Positions 35,658 through 44,464 are shown, counted from the stretch's first letter. The stretch is DNA of 64,000 bases from CAZPWF01 sp964610775 (GCA_964610775.1 CAZSZC010000001.1:62001-126000), one strand, 5' to 3'. Program-made: numbers and translations. Notes: generated by a model not told the origin, from the sequence alone.

Positions 35658-36812
35658 ATGAGTGAAGTATTGATGCAAGCACCTCCACAAAGCGAACTTC
35701 AGGTAGAAAAAACTGCAGACTTAAATGCGCGCCAACTGGGACTTGAACCTGGTTTTATGGTTCGGCGTACATCTGGTGAAATGGAACAAGGCTGGGAAGT
35801 AGAAAGTATATCGACAATACCAGAAGGTGAGTTATATGCAGGCGAGCAGGCAGCAGTAATAATCAAAGAGACTACCGGTCCGGATGGTAACCCACAGATA
35901 CTCGAAAAGACAGTGCGCGCTCACGATTTGCTTTCATGGCAAGAGTCCGTTGAGACGGATCGTAATCAGTCGTCTAGTAAGATGGGCAGCATTGCATTAT
36001 CTAGTGATGTCGAAATAGTACCATTTAGCGTGACAGAAAATAACTTGGACAAAGCTAAGGCCGCCTTTAATGCCTCAAAAGAAAGTGATAACTACGCACA
36101 CTTATTAGGCGGAAACGAACTGGATGATATTTTGGACAAGATATCACCAGCAGAACGCAAGCAATTTGAAGCTTGGCAAGTTGAAAACGCTGCAAATAGA
36201 CCAAAGAAGTTAGCAGAAATTTTAGATGAAGCTGAAAAACGCGGCAATAATGTACCGTTCATTGCTAGAGAAAATATTGAAGAACTGAAAAATACTCTTG
36301 AAGCAACTGGAGTTAGTGATGTTTTTGCCACCGAGCCAACCGAGGCTGATATTCAGGAAGGCATTAGTCATGCGCGTGATTTGGTTTCTAGAGGGCTGGC
36401 TGGTAGTGAACTTGCCGCCGAGCCATTTATGAACAACGCGGAATTTCAAAATCTTACGGAGAATGCTATATCCAGACAGCCAATATGGTTGGAGGCACCG
36501 ATATACGTTAACCCAGGGTCTATTAATGGTGCTGAAGGATTTGATAGCTGGGAGGGTCGTGGGTTGCATGGTGGGGACGAGGTAGCAATTCGTGAAATCG
36601 GTAGTTCTGCAGCGACACGCAGTAGTTTTGAGCAGATAGTAGATTATGCGACTAGAGATACACAGATAAAAACGAATTCTGATGGAGTACTGGACATATT
36701 TATTACGAAAAACGGAGTGAAAACCTACACAATAGGATCGCATCGCGCTGCGGCTGCTAAATTACGTGGCGAGCCACTTGGCTACACAGCCATTACAATA
36801 TACAGGGTTTAA
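35658..36812 (+). CDS. Lineage-specific protein with VRR module and ParB-like C-terminus
   Basis: 384 residues from ATG 35658. N-terminal module (about 15-100) shares LGLEPGFMVRR, GWEVESI and LLSWQ with the preceding protein. The C-terminal 40 residues (TYTIGSHRAAAAKLRGE) resemble the GxHR loop of ParB/sulfiredoxin-like domains, which bind nucleotide. The helical middle has no match I know. Soluble. The ParB-like call is weak and needs a profile search. Confidence 0.65.
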   Translation: MSEVLMQAPPQSELQVEKTADLNARQLGLEPGFMVRRTSGEMEQGWEVESISTIPEGELYAGEQAAVIIKETTGPDGNPQILEKTVRAHDLLSWQESVETDRNQSSSKMGSIALSSDVEIVPFSVTENNLDKAKAAFNASKESDNYAHLLGGNELDDILDKISPAERKQFEAWQVENAANRPKKLAEILDEAEKRGNNVPFIARENIEELKNTLEATGVSDVFATEPTEADIQEGISHARDLVSRGLAGSELAAEPFMNNAEFQNLTENAISRQPIWLEAPIYVNPGSINGAEGFDSWEGRGLHGGDEVAIREIGSSAATRSSFEQIVDYATRDTQIKTNSDGVLDIFITKNGVKTYTIGSHRAAAAKLRGEPLGYTAITIYRV

Positions 36813-36826
36813 ATAAGAGGGTTTTA

Positions 36827-37099
36827 TTATTCTACGGTTACTTCGGTGCGACGAACGGATTTACCACTAAATAGGCGTACTTTGCGCTGTTGATATTTAA
36901 CAACACCATCTTTTTCGGCATGAATCGTAAAGTTACGGCTCATGAATGTGCCTTTACCAGCTCTTTTAGTAGCACCAGTTTGTCGAACTATAATCTGACC
37001 AGTGTTTACTTTTTCACCACCAAATAACTTAACACCAAGTCGTTGACCGGGACTGTCATGAACGTTCTTACTTGAGCCACCTGCTTTTACTTTAGACAT
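36827..37099 (-). CDS. rpmA: 50S ribosomal protein bL27
   Basis: 90 residues. Starts MSKVKAGGSSKNVHDSPGQ and contains GVKLFGGEKVNTGQIIVRQ, the bL27 signature. The flexible N-terminus reaches the peptidyl transferase centre. There is no Firmicutes-type cleavable N-terminal extension. It lies two bases after the THUMP methyltransferase gene; the usual partner rplU (bL21) is not next to it here. Confidence 0.95.
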   Translation of the reverse strand: MSKVKAGGSSKNVHDSPGQRLGVKLFGGEKVNTGQIIVRQTGATKRAGKGTFMSRNFTIHAEKDGVVKYQQRKVRLFSGKSVRRTEVTVE

Positions 37100-37101
37100 A
37101 A

Positions 37102-38280
37102 TTACTTCCTTGTTAGTACTACGAGTTCGCGGCCGACAAATTGGCCTTCGCGGTGATAAATAAGTTTATCATTCTCCGCATGAACAAAACTCTGACGAGT
37201 ATACCCCAATTCCTCGAGAGAATCAAGCACTTTAAGGTGTTTAAACCCATTATTAGTTTTCCAGGCAGGTACAGCGATACACATCCGGAAGCCCGGTTTG
37301 GTTTGTTGAGCTACATTCAGAAGAAATTTTCGGTGAATAACATCGACGTCTCGCATAACTTCTGATAATACTTCTATGTGTGGAGTAGAGGAGAAAGGGC
37401 GGCCCAAATACGTCTCAGCTGCTATAAAATCAAAATTTTTATGCCATCTGTATGATGTCGCGTCGCCGATCTCTGCTAAACAGGTAAATGAGGTTAGGTT
37501 AAGTTTATTAGTAAGCCAATCGATATTGTAATTTGTATATTCAATCATTCTGTTGTCGATATCTGTGCCGTAAACATTGAAACCCATTAGGGCTGCTTCC
37601 TGCAGTATTACGCCAGTGCCACAGAAGGGGTCAAGTAGAGTAGCCCCATGGTAATTACTACCATGTGAACCAATGTTTACGATAATTTGTGCTAGCTTCG
37701 GAGGTAGCATGCCAACTCTTGCATCGCGTTTGGGTCGTGCTTGGTCGCGCGCGGCATAAGCGTCAATATCTTGTATTGATACGGTTTGTGCTAGGTGAGT
37801 TTGATTTCCGTCTCGCAATAAAATAAGTTCCCAGCCATTTGATGATGTAAGTTTGTTACGAAGTACCTGAGCCGCGTTAAGCTCATTAGCGGTATTTGGT
37901 ACTATCCTGACTGATTTGCCAGTTTCGCGAATCACTTTCTTTACTTTAAGCGCAGAGGCATTGATTTGTCTTGGATTAATATTGAATCCGTATACACTTA
38001 CGCCAACATGCAACTTTCCTTCGGGTACAAACTTAACAAATTGTGGGGCAGCTTCTAGTAAATAACCTTGGACTTTACTCCAGTCTGAGTAGGGTAGGGT
38101 TGTGAGTAATTTACACACACGCGTACTGCCACCGAGTCTAGAAAAGGGTATATAGTCGGCAGGTTTGGCCGACAAGATAGCGAGCTTGTTTACTGGTTTT
38201 ATCAGATCAGATCCAATAAGACTCTCTAGTTCGGCAACACCAATATCTGACTGGCGTCCAAGTATATATAGCGATTTCAT
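37102..38280 (-). CDS. THUMP-domain RNA methyltransferase (Trm11/Trm14-like)
   Basis: 392 residues. N-terminal THUMP-like region (about 60-165), then a Rossmann methyltransferase with the SAM motif DPFCGTGVILQEA (about 217-229) and YGTDIDNRMIEYT. The catalytic D/N-P-P-Y motif of guanine-N2 methyltransferases is replaced by AAETYLGRPF. Probably modifies tRNA at a guanine N2 position, as do archaeal TrmG10 and Trm14; the exact target is unknown. Divergent from the gene at 38332. Confidence 0.8.
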   Translation of the reverse strand: MKSLYILGRQSDIGVAELESLIGSDLIKPVNKLAILSAKPADYIPFSRLGGSTRVCKLLTTLPYSDWSKVQGYLLEAAPQFVKFVPEGKLHVGVSVYGFNINPRQINASALKVKKVIRETGKSVRIVPNTANELNAAQVLRNKLTSSNGWELILLRDGNQTHLAQTVSIQDIDAYAARDQARPKRDARVGMLPPKLAQIIVNIGSHGSNYHGATLLDPFCGTGVILQEAALMGFNVYGTDIDNRMIEYTNYNIDWLTNKLNLTSFTCLAEIGDATSYRWHKNFDFIAAETYLGRPFSSTPHIEVLSEVMRDVDVIHRKFLLNVAQQTKPGFRMCIAVPAWKTNNGFKHLKVLDSLEELGYTRQSFVHAENDKLIYHREGQFVGRELVVLTRK

Positions 38281-38315
38281 ACGACTAATTATACGGCTAA
38301 GGCGATCTTTTTAGG

Positions 38316-38321
38316 TATAAT
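38316..38321 (+). promoter_or_regulatory. -10 box of the flippase-like gene (near-leaderless)
   Basis: TATAAT ends 11 nt before ATG 38332. An in-frame ATG at 38320 lies inside the box and is rejected as the start. Confidence 0.55.
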
Positions 38322-38331
38322 GTATACAACT

Positions 38332-39378
38332 ATGGTAGAAAAAATTAAACGGCGTGGCTGGAAAACCGTACTGACGGTTATTACTCTTGTTGCATTGGTA
38401 GGTATGACTTATGCCTTACGTGAACAAATAAAACAGACCTTTAATAACTTGACTCAGGTTAATGCTTGGGTGTTATTACTGATGATACCGCTCGAGGTGT
38501 ATAATTATCATTTTCAAACCAAGCTTTTCCAAAGAGTCTTTCGTCTGTTGAAAGTTGATGTCGCTTACAAGTTTATGTATCGCGTGGCGTTGGAGCTCAA
38601 TTTTGTTAATAATGTTTTTCCTAGTGGTGGAGTTTCAGGTTTTTCGTATTTGAGTTTGCGTCTACATTCCAGAGACGTTTCTACGGCTCAATCGACACTA
38701 GCTAATATGATCAAACTTATATTAACTTTTGTATCATTTCAGATTTTGCTAGTGCTTGGTCTTTTTCTTTTAGCTATAGATGGGCGAGCTAGTGGATTAT
38801 TAATTCTTGTCGCCGGATCATTGGTGACACTACTCATTATTGGTACATTTGTTTTCGCTTTTATCATTGGAAGCAAGCAAAGAATCAACTATTTCTTTTT
38901 AAACATTACAAAAATTATTAACAGATTGATTAAAATATTTTCTAGACACCCAGAAGCGATTAATGTTGCGAAGGCAAAGGCAATGTTAAACGAACTACAT
39001 GATCATTACATGGAGATTAAGCGAAATTTGCGACAACTAAATCGTCCATTAGTATATGCGCTACTAGCAAATCTCACAGAAATTCTAGTCATATATTCTG
39101 TTTATGTAGCATTTGGACAGTGGGTTAATCCAGGCGCAGTGATCATAGCATATGCAGTAGCTAACTTTGCGGGTTTAATTTCTGTATTACCTGGTGGAGT
39201 TGGTATCTATGAAGCCCTGATGACCGCAGTATTAGCCGCTGGTGGCGTGCCGGCTAGTTTAAGTTTGCCAGTGACAGTCATGTATCGAATACTCAACATG
39301 GCTATTCAGTTGCCGCCAGGTTACATTCTTTATCACCGTGCTTTGAATGAAGAGCAGGGTAGTAGTGCAAAGCCTTAG
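38332..39378 (+). CDS. Lysylphosphatidylglycerol synthase TM-region / UPF0104 family membrane protein
   Basis: 348 residues with about eight helices. The family signature appears twice: FPSGGVSGFSYLSLRLH (about 97-113) and LPGGVGIYEALMTAVL (about 283-298). This is the flippase half of MprF and the AglD/UPF0104 family; without a synthase domain it may move lipids or lipid-linked groups. The end overlaps the xseA start by 32 bases. Confidence 0.85.
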   Translation: MVEKIKRRGWKTVLTVITLVALVGMTYALREQIKQTFNNLTQVNAWVLLLMIPLEVYNYHFQTKLFQRVFRLLKVDVAYKFMYRVALELNFVNNVFPSGGVSGFSYLSLRLHSRDVSTAQSTLANMIKLILTFVSFQILLVLGLFLLAIDGRASGLLILVAGSLVTLLIIGTFVFAFIIGSKQRINYFFLNITKIINRLIKIFSRHPEAINVAKAKAMLNELHDHYMEIKRNLRQLNRPLVYALLANLTEILVIYSVYVAFGQWVNPGAVIIAYAVANFAGLISVLPGGVGIYEALMTAVLAAGGVPASLSLPVTVMYRILNMAIQLPPGYILYHRALNEEQGSSAKP

Positions 39379-40489
39379 CGACCAGGTCTGGTCGGTTAGT
39401 GACTTTGTAGCGGTCTGTAATCAGACTTTGGAGTTCGCATATCCATTCATAACTATTCGTGGCGAGATTTCCAATTATAAAGTCAGTAAAAATCGCTGGG
39501 TTTACTTTGACTTAAAGGATGAAAATTCTTCGGTTCGTTTTTTTGGTTCGGTTTTTAGTCTAAGCACGGCTATTGAAGATGGCATGATTGTTGAAGTCCA
39601 AGGCGCCCCAAGATTGCATTCTCAATTCGGATTCTCGATAACATTCCAAACAATCAAGCCGGTTGGTGAAGGTTCTATAAAAAGAGCTTTTGACTTACTG
39701 AGAGATAAGCTTAGTAAAGAAGGCATATTCGATCCTGATCGAAAGCGACCAATTCCTTATCCCCCGAAAAGCATTGGGCTTGTAAGTTCATCGGAGTCGG
39801 CGGCTTACAGGGACTTCGTTAAGATTGTTGGTGATCGCTGGCCATATGTAGAGATAGAAATTTACGATGTCCAAGTTCAGGGCGAAGCAGCTGTAGAACA
39901 GATAGTAGGCGCGCTTGATTATTTTAATTCTCATAGTCAGCATGACGCTTTAGTAGTGACACGTGGCGGTGGTAGTGCTGATGATTTGGCGGCGTTTAGC
40001 ACGGAGAAATTGACGCGTGCTGTAGCTAGTAGCCGAATACCAACTGTTGTTGCTATTGGACACGAGATCGATATTAGTTTAGCTGAAATGGCTGCTGACT
40101 TAAGGGCTAGCACACCAAGTAATGCTGCTGAGCTGATTACGCCGGATAAAAAGCAGGTACTAATACAACTAAAACAAACCAATAATCACCTAAAATCTTT
40201 ACTTACTTCAAAATTGGATGACCAAAAGAACGGTATTGCTAGGCTCAAACAACAAGCTTTTCAATCACTTCACGACAAGATGGCGTATGAACATGAGAAG
40301 CTTGCTTATCTAAAATCGATAGTCGTTTCACTGCACCCAGAATCTGTTCTAAAGCGTGGATACGCAGTAGTGCGCACCGAGGGTAAGTTGGTTAAATCGG
40401 CAGCTAAGCTTTTGGTTGGGCAGGAAATTGATGTTAGCCTCATCGATGGACAGCTAAAAGCACTAATTCAAAAAATTGAGTTAAAATAA
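39347..40489 (+). CDS. xseA: Exodeoxyribonuclease VII large subunit
   Basis: 380 residues (E. coli 456). N-terminal OB fold (ITIRGEISNYKVSKNRWVYFDLKD), catalytic core with DALVVTRGGGSADDLAAF and VVAIGHEIDISL, then a shortened coiled coil that wraps the small subunits. Degrades single-stranded DNA. ATG 39347 overlaps the upstream gene by 32 bases; GTG 39365 is an alternative start that would reduce the overlap. xseB follows after four bases. Confidence 0.92.
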   Translation: MKSRVVVQSLSDQVWSVSDFVAVCNQTLEFAYPFITIRGEISNYKVSKNRWVYFDLKDENSSVRFFGSVFSLSTAIEDGMIVEVQGAPRLHSQFGFSITFQTIKPVGEGSIKRAFDLLRDKLSKEGIFDPDRKRPIPYPPKSIGLVSSSESAAYRDFVKIVGDRWPYVEIEIYDVQVQGEAAVEQIVGALDYFNSHSQHDALVVTRGGGSADDLAAFSTEKLTRAVASSRIPTVVAIGHEIDISLAEMAADLRASTPSNAAELITPDKKQVLIQLKQTNNHLKSLLTSKLDDQKNGIARLKQQAFQSLHDKMAYEHEKLAYLKSIVVSLHPESVLKRGYAVVRTEGKLVKSAAKLLVGQEIDVSLIDGQLKALIQKIELK

Positions 40490-40493
40490 AATC

Positions 40494-40694
40494 ATGACCA
40501 AAAAAATTGATTATCAAGACAAGTATGAGCAGCTTAATCATCTAGTGGAAGAAATTCAATCCGGTGCGCTGTCTATTGATGAGGCAATAGGTAAGTACGA
40601 AGAAGCCGAGAAGCTAATAAACGAACTCGAAAATTATCTAAAGCAAACAGAACTCAGGATAAAGAAAATAACTAGCCCAACTAAGAGTTCTTAG
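40494..40694 (+). CDS. xseB: Exodeoxyribonuclease VII small subunit
   Basis: 66 residues, helical hairpin. YEQLNHLVEEIQSGALSIDEAIGKYEEAEKLI is the family pattern. Several copies bind the XseA coiled coil. It lies four bases after xseA and one base before the methyltransferase gene. Confidence 0.92.
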   Translation: MTKKIDYQDKYEQLNHLVEEIQSGALSIDEAIGKYEEAEKLINELENYLKQTELRIKKITSPTKSS

Positions 40695-40695
40695 A

Positions 40696-41232
40696 ATGCA
40701 TATCTTAAGTATTATTTGGGATATTGCTGTTGTATTGTCTGTGATAGGTTTTGTATGTTTTATTTTTGTTATTGCTTTCGGAGCTCCATTTTTACCAACC
40801 CTAAAACCGGAAATAAAAAATGCGCTTGATCTAATAGATTTGAAAGAAGGTCAGCACCTGCTTGAGCTAGGTAGTGGTGATGGCAGGATTTTGGTGGCTG
40901 CCGCCAAAAAAGGTATATACGCAACAGGTTACGAAATAAACCCACTTCTTGTCATTTACTCGTGGTTAATAACTCGAAGATATAGTAAGTATGTTAGCAT
41001 TCGTATGAAAAATTACTGGAATATTAGACTACCTGAATGTGACGGAATATTTGTTTTTCTGTTACAACCTTACATGGAAAAACTTGATAAAAAAGTATCC
41101 AGCGAAATATCCACCTCTGTAAAATTAGTTAGTTTTGCGTTTACTATACCGAACAAAAAAATTAGCAAAACTCAAGGCGGCATGTATCTTTACAAATATC
41201 CTAGCAATAAGGTGTTGCGTAAGACAGTATAA
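40696..41232 (+). CDS. Membrane-anchored SAM-dependent methyltransferase
   Basis: 178 residues. One N-terminal helix (about 8-32), then a small class I methyltransferase domain with LLELGSGDGRILVAAA (motif I) and GYEINPLLVIYS. The layout, one helix plus a minimal domain with ExGSGDGR, resembles the FAM173/archaeal protein-lysine methyltransferase family, which act on membrane-associated proteins; assignment to it is tentative. Confidence 0.75.
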   Translation: MHILSIIWDIAVVLSVIGFVCFIFVIAFGAPFLPTLKPEIKNALDLIDLKEGQHLLELGSGDGRILVAAAKKGIYATGYEINPLLVIYSWLITRRYSKYVSIRMKNYWNIRLPECDGIFVFLLQPYMEKLDKKVSSEISTSVKLVSFAFTIPNKKISKTQGGMYLYKYPSNKVLRKTV

Positions 41233-41237
41233 GACAT

Positions 41238-41243
41238 TATCAT
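41238..41243 (+). promoter_or_regulatory. -10 box of the gene at 41251 (near-leaderless)
   Basis: TATCAT ends 8 nt before the ATG, in an 18-base gap. Confidence 0.4.
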
Positions 41244-41250
41244 AAGCAGT

Positions 41251-42006
41251 ATGCAACCAAACGCGCCACAGATGCCGCCGGGAATGCCGATGGCACCTAT
41301 GGGGGGTGGAATCCAGCAACCCGCTATGCCTCCTATTAATAACATGCCCGGACCTAAACGGCAGTTTAATATACTAATAATCCCAGTGATAGCTCTAGTA
41401 GTTATCTGTATTTCTTTGGCTGGCTTTGCGTTTTGGTCATTCTCAGGCCGACAGGACTATAAAAATAACAGTGATAAAAAAGTAGCTGCTGCCGTTACGG
41501 TTGCGAAAAAAGAAACTGAAACTCAAAAGGACAATGAGTTCGTAGAAAAGGAAAAGATTCCCCATAAGTTTTATAAAAGTCCAGACACACTGGGAACCGT
41601 TGCGTTTGAGTATCCTAAGACTTGGTCGGCCTATATGGTGGAAGATGCTAAAACTAACGGTGGGACACCTCTTAATGGATATCTTCATCCGGACTATGTG
41701 CCATCCGACGATTCAGGAACGGACTTCGCTCTGCGTGTCGAAGTCATAAGTCGACCATACAGCGAAACACTCAAACAATACGAAGGAAAGATCAAACAGG
41801 GGAAGATAAAAATAACGCCCTACAAACCCGAAAAAGTTTCATCAGTCTTGGGTGTAAGAATGTTTGGAGAAATAATAAAAGGTCAGAGAGACACGATGAT
41901 ACTGCTGCCAATACGCGATAAGACTTTAGCAATCTGGACCGAGTCAGATAGATATCTTTCCGACTATGACAAGGTAGTCATGTCGACACTGACATTTTCA
42001 CCATAG
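41251..42006 (+). CDS. Membrane-anchored protein with Pro/Met-rich N-terminus
   Basis: 251 residues. Pro/Met/Gly-rich start (1-35), membrane helix (about 40-62), Lys-rich linker and an extracytoplasmic beta-rich domain (about 105-250; FEYPKTWSAYMVED resembles the start of PsbP-like or lipoprotein LpqN-type folds). Same architecture as 16112 and 23879. Function unknown. Confidence 0.68.
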   Translation: MQPNAPQMPPGMPMAPMGGGIQQPAMPPINNMPGPKRQFNILIIPVIALVVICISLAGFAFWSFSGRQDYKNNSDKKVAAAVTVAKKETETQKDNEFVEKEKIPHKFYKSPDTLGTVAFEYPKTWSAYMVEDAKTNGGTPLNGYLHPDYVPSDDSGTDFALRVEVISRPYSETLKQYEGKIKQGKIKITPYKPEKVSSVLGVRMFGEIIKGQRDTMILLPIRDKTLAIWTESDRYLSDYDKVVMSTLTFSP

Positions 42007-42013
42007 CTGATGG

Positions 42014-42019
42014 TATAAT
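42014..42019 (+). promoter_or_regulatory. -10 box of the kinase-like/receiver/recO operon
   Basis: TATAAT 37 nt before ATG 42056. The leader carries AGGAGGG at 42036-42042, an unusually long 13 nt from the ATG. Confidence 0.45.
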
Positions 42020-42055
42020 AAGTCACATATCTAGTAGGAGGGTAGCGAGACACTA

Positions 42056-42751
42056 ATGTCGGCGCATCATATAGATGGTGACGAAAGGTTAACTAAGACT
42101 TTGGCAGAGCAGCTTAAGTTGTCTTTGCTGCAGATTGCGCGTCAGGCCGAACTCGATCCCAAGACAAATAACGCTTTAGATATCGCTCATATGGCACAGA
42201 TGTCTTTACGCTTGATTGATAGCTACATACTAAGCACTGACGTACATATGCAACATTCACTAATACTAGAGCCAATATCTATAAAATCCGTTCTCTATGA
42301 TACGGCAAATGATGTAACTAGTTATGCTCGAATGTATGGCTGTGAAGTAGAAACCCAATTAGATGGTAAGTTCATGCCAGTTATGGGGAATTCTACGCTA
42401 TTACGTGCGGCCTTTACTTCACTTGCATCAGCTCTTATAGAGGCTCAGTCACCATCAGACGAACGGGGCAGCAAGGTTACGATCGCCACACATAAACATG
42501 GCGGTACCATTGTAGCTGGTGTGTTCGTTAACCAGTCTGGTCTTACAACTGATATGTTTCGTCGTGCTAGGGCTCTTTATGGATCTGCCCGACAACCAAT
42601 GGTCAACAGTCTTCCGTCGGCAGCTGCAGGCGTTTTTGTAGCCGATAGTTTATTTAGTTCGATAGCCTCACCACTGAAGGTGGCAAAGCACAATAAACTA
42701 AATGGCCTCGCTACTGTACTGCTGCCTAGCCGACAGCTACATCTTATTTGA
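42056..42751 (+). CDS. Degenerate sensor-kinase-like protein
   Basis: 231 residues, no membrane helix. The middle (GNSTLLRAAFTSLASALIEA, about 117-136) resembles the N-box helix of GHKL ATPase domains and the upstream part resembles a dimerisation helix pair, but the N-box Asn-acid pair and clear G-boxes are missing, and there is no typical H-box. It directly precedes a receiver gene, which supports descent from a two-component kinase. Probably not catalytic (inference). Confidence 0.55.
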   Translation: MSAHHIDGDERLTKTLAEQLKLSLLQIARQAELDPKTNNALDIAHMAQMSLRLIDSYILSTDVHMQHSLILEPISIKSVLYDTANDVTSYARMYGCEVETQLDGKFMPVMGNSTLLRAAFTSLASALIEAQSPSDERGSKVTIATHKHGGTIVAGVFVNQSGLTTDMFRRARALYGSARQPMVNSLPSAAAGVFVADSLFSSIASPLKVAKHNKLNGLATVLLPSRQLHLI

Positions 42752-42752
42752 T

Positions 42753-43142
42753 ATGCAAAAACTTCTACTAATCGAGCCCGATTTCGTACTCGGAAGAATA
42801 TACACTAAAGCACTAACAGATCATGGCTACGATACTACTACGGTTAAAGGCGCTCAGACGGCTATATCTGTCTTAGATAAAATGGATGACTTCGCAATGA
42901 TAATTCTAGAAATTCAATTGGTTGATCACGGTGGCGTGGAGTTCATATATGAACTTCGATCTTACAAGGAGTGGCAAAATTTACCAATAATAATACATAC
43001 AATGGTTCCACTATCTAGTTTGCAATTTCCTAAAAATTTTTATGATAATTTCGGGGTAGTAGAATATTTATATAAGCCATCAACATCCATAGATAAGCTA
43101 CTGAACACAGTAGATAGTAAATTAGCAGTCAATACAAAATGA
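42753..43142 (+). CDS. Receiver-domain protein with Glu at the phosphorylation site
   Basis: 129 residues from ATG 42753, one base after the kinase-like stop. A receiver fold starting KLLLIEPD; the switch Thr (IIIHTM) and Lys (YLYKPS) remain, but the phospho-acceptor position is Glu53 (IILEIQL) instead of Asp. Asp-to-Glu is the classic way to mimic the phosphorylated state, so it may be locked on. No output domain. Stop overlaps recO (ATGA). Confidence 0.7.
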   Translation: MQKLLLIEPDFVLGRIYTKALTDHGYDTTTVKGAQTAISVLDKMDDFAMIILEIQLVDHGGVEFIYELRSYKEWQNLPIIIHTMVPLSSLQFPKNFYDNFGVVEYLYKPSTSIDKLLNTVDSKLAVNTK

Positions 43143-43825
43143 ACCACATAACTACAATGGGCGTGGTTCTTCGTCGCGTCAACTATCAAGAAGCTGATCG
43201 CATTGTTAGGCTGATAACACCCGATCACGGTAAAATTTCTTTGATAGCTAAAGGAGCGCGGCGCACTAAATCGAAACTTGCTGGTGGTATAGAATTATTT
43301 TCAGTTAACGATATAACTTTCATTAAGGGTAAATCAGAAATATTTACGCTCGTATCAAGTCGCGGAGCTAATCATTTCCAAAACATCCTAAAAGATTTGG
43401 AAAGGACTAAAACCGGCTTTGAATTTATAAAGAGAATTGATAAGTTGGTAGAAGATAATGCTGGCGGAGAATATTTTCAAATCTTGGCGAACGCTTTTGA
43501 GGGGCTAGATCGCAACGATATTTCAAGTCAACTAGTTGAAGCGTGGTTCCTAATGAAAATTTTTGATAGTAGTGGACACGGGATTGAGCTTGATTTTGAT
43601 GCTGATAGTAAGGGGCTGAAGGGTGGCTCGTCATATGATTTTGACCATGACACCATGGCATTCTATTCATCTCAGAATGGGGTGTTTAGCGAACAGCACA
43701 TCAAGCTAATGAGGCTACTACGTAGCTCGGTCAGTCCATTAAGATTGGTTAGCGTGCAGGGTGTTGATGATTATGTTATCGAATGTGTCCAGCTCTGTCG
43801 GAGTATTGATAAATTCCGAACATAA
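43139..43825 (+). CDS. recO: DNA repair protein RecO
   Basis: 228 residues. N-terminal OB fold (GVVLRRVNYQEADRIVRLIT, then GKISLIAKGARR) and helical C-terminal domain. The zinc-finger cysteines of many RecO proteins are absent. Loads RecA onto SSB-coated DNA with RecR. It is coupled by four bases to the degenerate receiver gene, an unusual neighbour. Confidence 0.9.
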   Translation: MNHITTMGVVLRRVNYQEADRIVRLITPDHGKISLIAKGARRTKSKLAGGIELFSVNDITFIKGKSEIFTLVSSRGANHFQNILKDLERTKTGFEFIKRIDKLVEDNAGGEYFQILANAFEGLDRNDISSQLVEAWFLMKIFDSSGHGIELDFDADSKGLKGGSSYDFDHDTMAFYSSQNGVFSEQHIKLMRLLRSSVSPLRLVSVQGVDDYVIECVQLCRSIDKFRT

Positions 43826-43835
43826 ACCATTGCTT

Positions 43836-43841
43836 TATAAT
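43836..43841 (+). promoter_or_regulatory. -10 box upstream of a mini-ORF and the gene at 43869
   Basis: TATAAT ends 8 nt before ATG 43849 of a seven-codon ORF and 28 nt before ATG 43869. Confidence 0.5.
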
Positions 43842-43848
43842 AGTACTT

Positions 43849-43872
43849 ATGTTAAAATATATAAGATTATGA
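43849..43872 (+). CDS. Putative seven-codon upstream ORF (MLKYIRL)
   Basis: The ATG lies 8 nt after TATAAT, the same geometry as the leaderless genes. Its TGA stop (43870-43872) overlaps the next ATG (43869-43871) as ATGA, so a ribosome that loads on the 5' end could reinitiate on the membrane-protein gene. Translation is inferred. Confidence 0.35.
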   Translation: MLKYIRL

Positions 43873-44438
43873 ACAGATTTGCTAGGAATGTGCTTTTGAG
43901 TGGTGGCGCTGTTGCTACTGGCCTATTAGTAGGTGCAGGATTGTATGAATTCGGTGAACGTCCCGATTTGCCCATGGAAAGAATTCAGGATTGTACTAAT
44001 AGTTTTGCAAATAAAGACAGAGCCAGTGATATTCCAAAAGAATGCCAGGGGTTTAATCGGATATTTGAATACCATACCGAGCCAGTTGACGTTATTAATA
44101 GCAATAATGGACAGCACGAAGTTGCTGACGGTAAATTTTACTGGATTTTACCTAAACCAGAAGTGTTCGTAGGCAGAGCAAATGAAGTTAATGAACAAGA
44201 TCAGAGGACGAAGTTACTTCGTGTGCTCGCATGTGGTGCTATTGGTGTTGCGGTGACTACTGGATTAAATTATCAAATTTGGCGTGGCAAATCTTGTACT
44301 GGTGGGGGGCAAGTTGATGAGAGTGGTAAAGCAGAACTTACATCTTTTGATATGTCCACAAACACGACTAAGCCAGATTTAGGTACGGAAATAAATCTAG
44401 CAGAGCCCACATCACAGCATGAGCGCGTATCTATATAA
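43869..44438 (+). CDS. Two-helix membrane protein with extracytoplasmic Cys pair, paralogue A
   Basis: 189 residues from ATG 43869. Helix near residues 8-28, an external loop with two cysteines (RIQDC ... PKEC, 18 apart), a second helix near 115-135, and a polar cytoplasmic-side tail ending RVSI. The next gene encodes a related protein with the same order of helix, Cys pair, helix and an ISI ending. Function unknown. Confidence 0.65.
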   Translation: MNRFARNVLLSGGAVATGLLVGAGLYEFGERPDLPMERIQDCTNSFANKDRASDIPKECQGFNRIFEYHTEPVDVINSNNGQHEVADGKFYWILPKPEVFVGRANEVNEQDQRTKLLRVLACGAIGVAVTTGLNYQIWRGKSCTGGGQVDESGKAELTSFDMSTNTTKPDLGTEINLAEPTSQHERVSI

Positions 44439-44458
44439 AAATTGCGAACCAATTCTGC

Positions 44459-44464
44459 TATAAT
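44459..44464 (+). promoter_or_regulatory. -10 box of the gene at 44498
   Basis: TATAAT 33 nt before the TTG start; the leader contains an AAGGAG SD. Confidence 0.5.
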
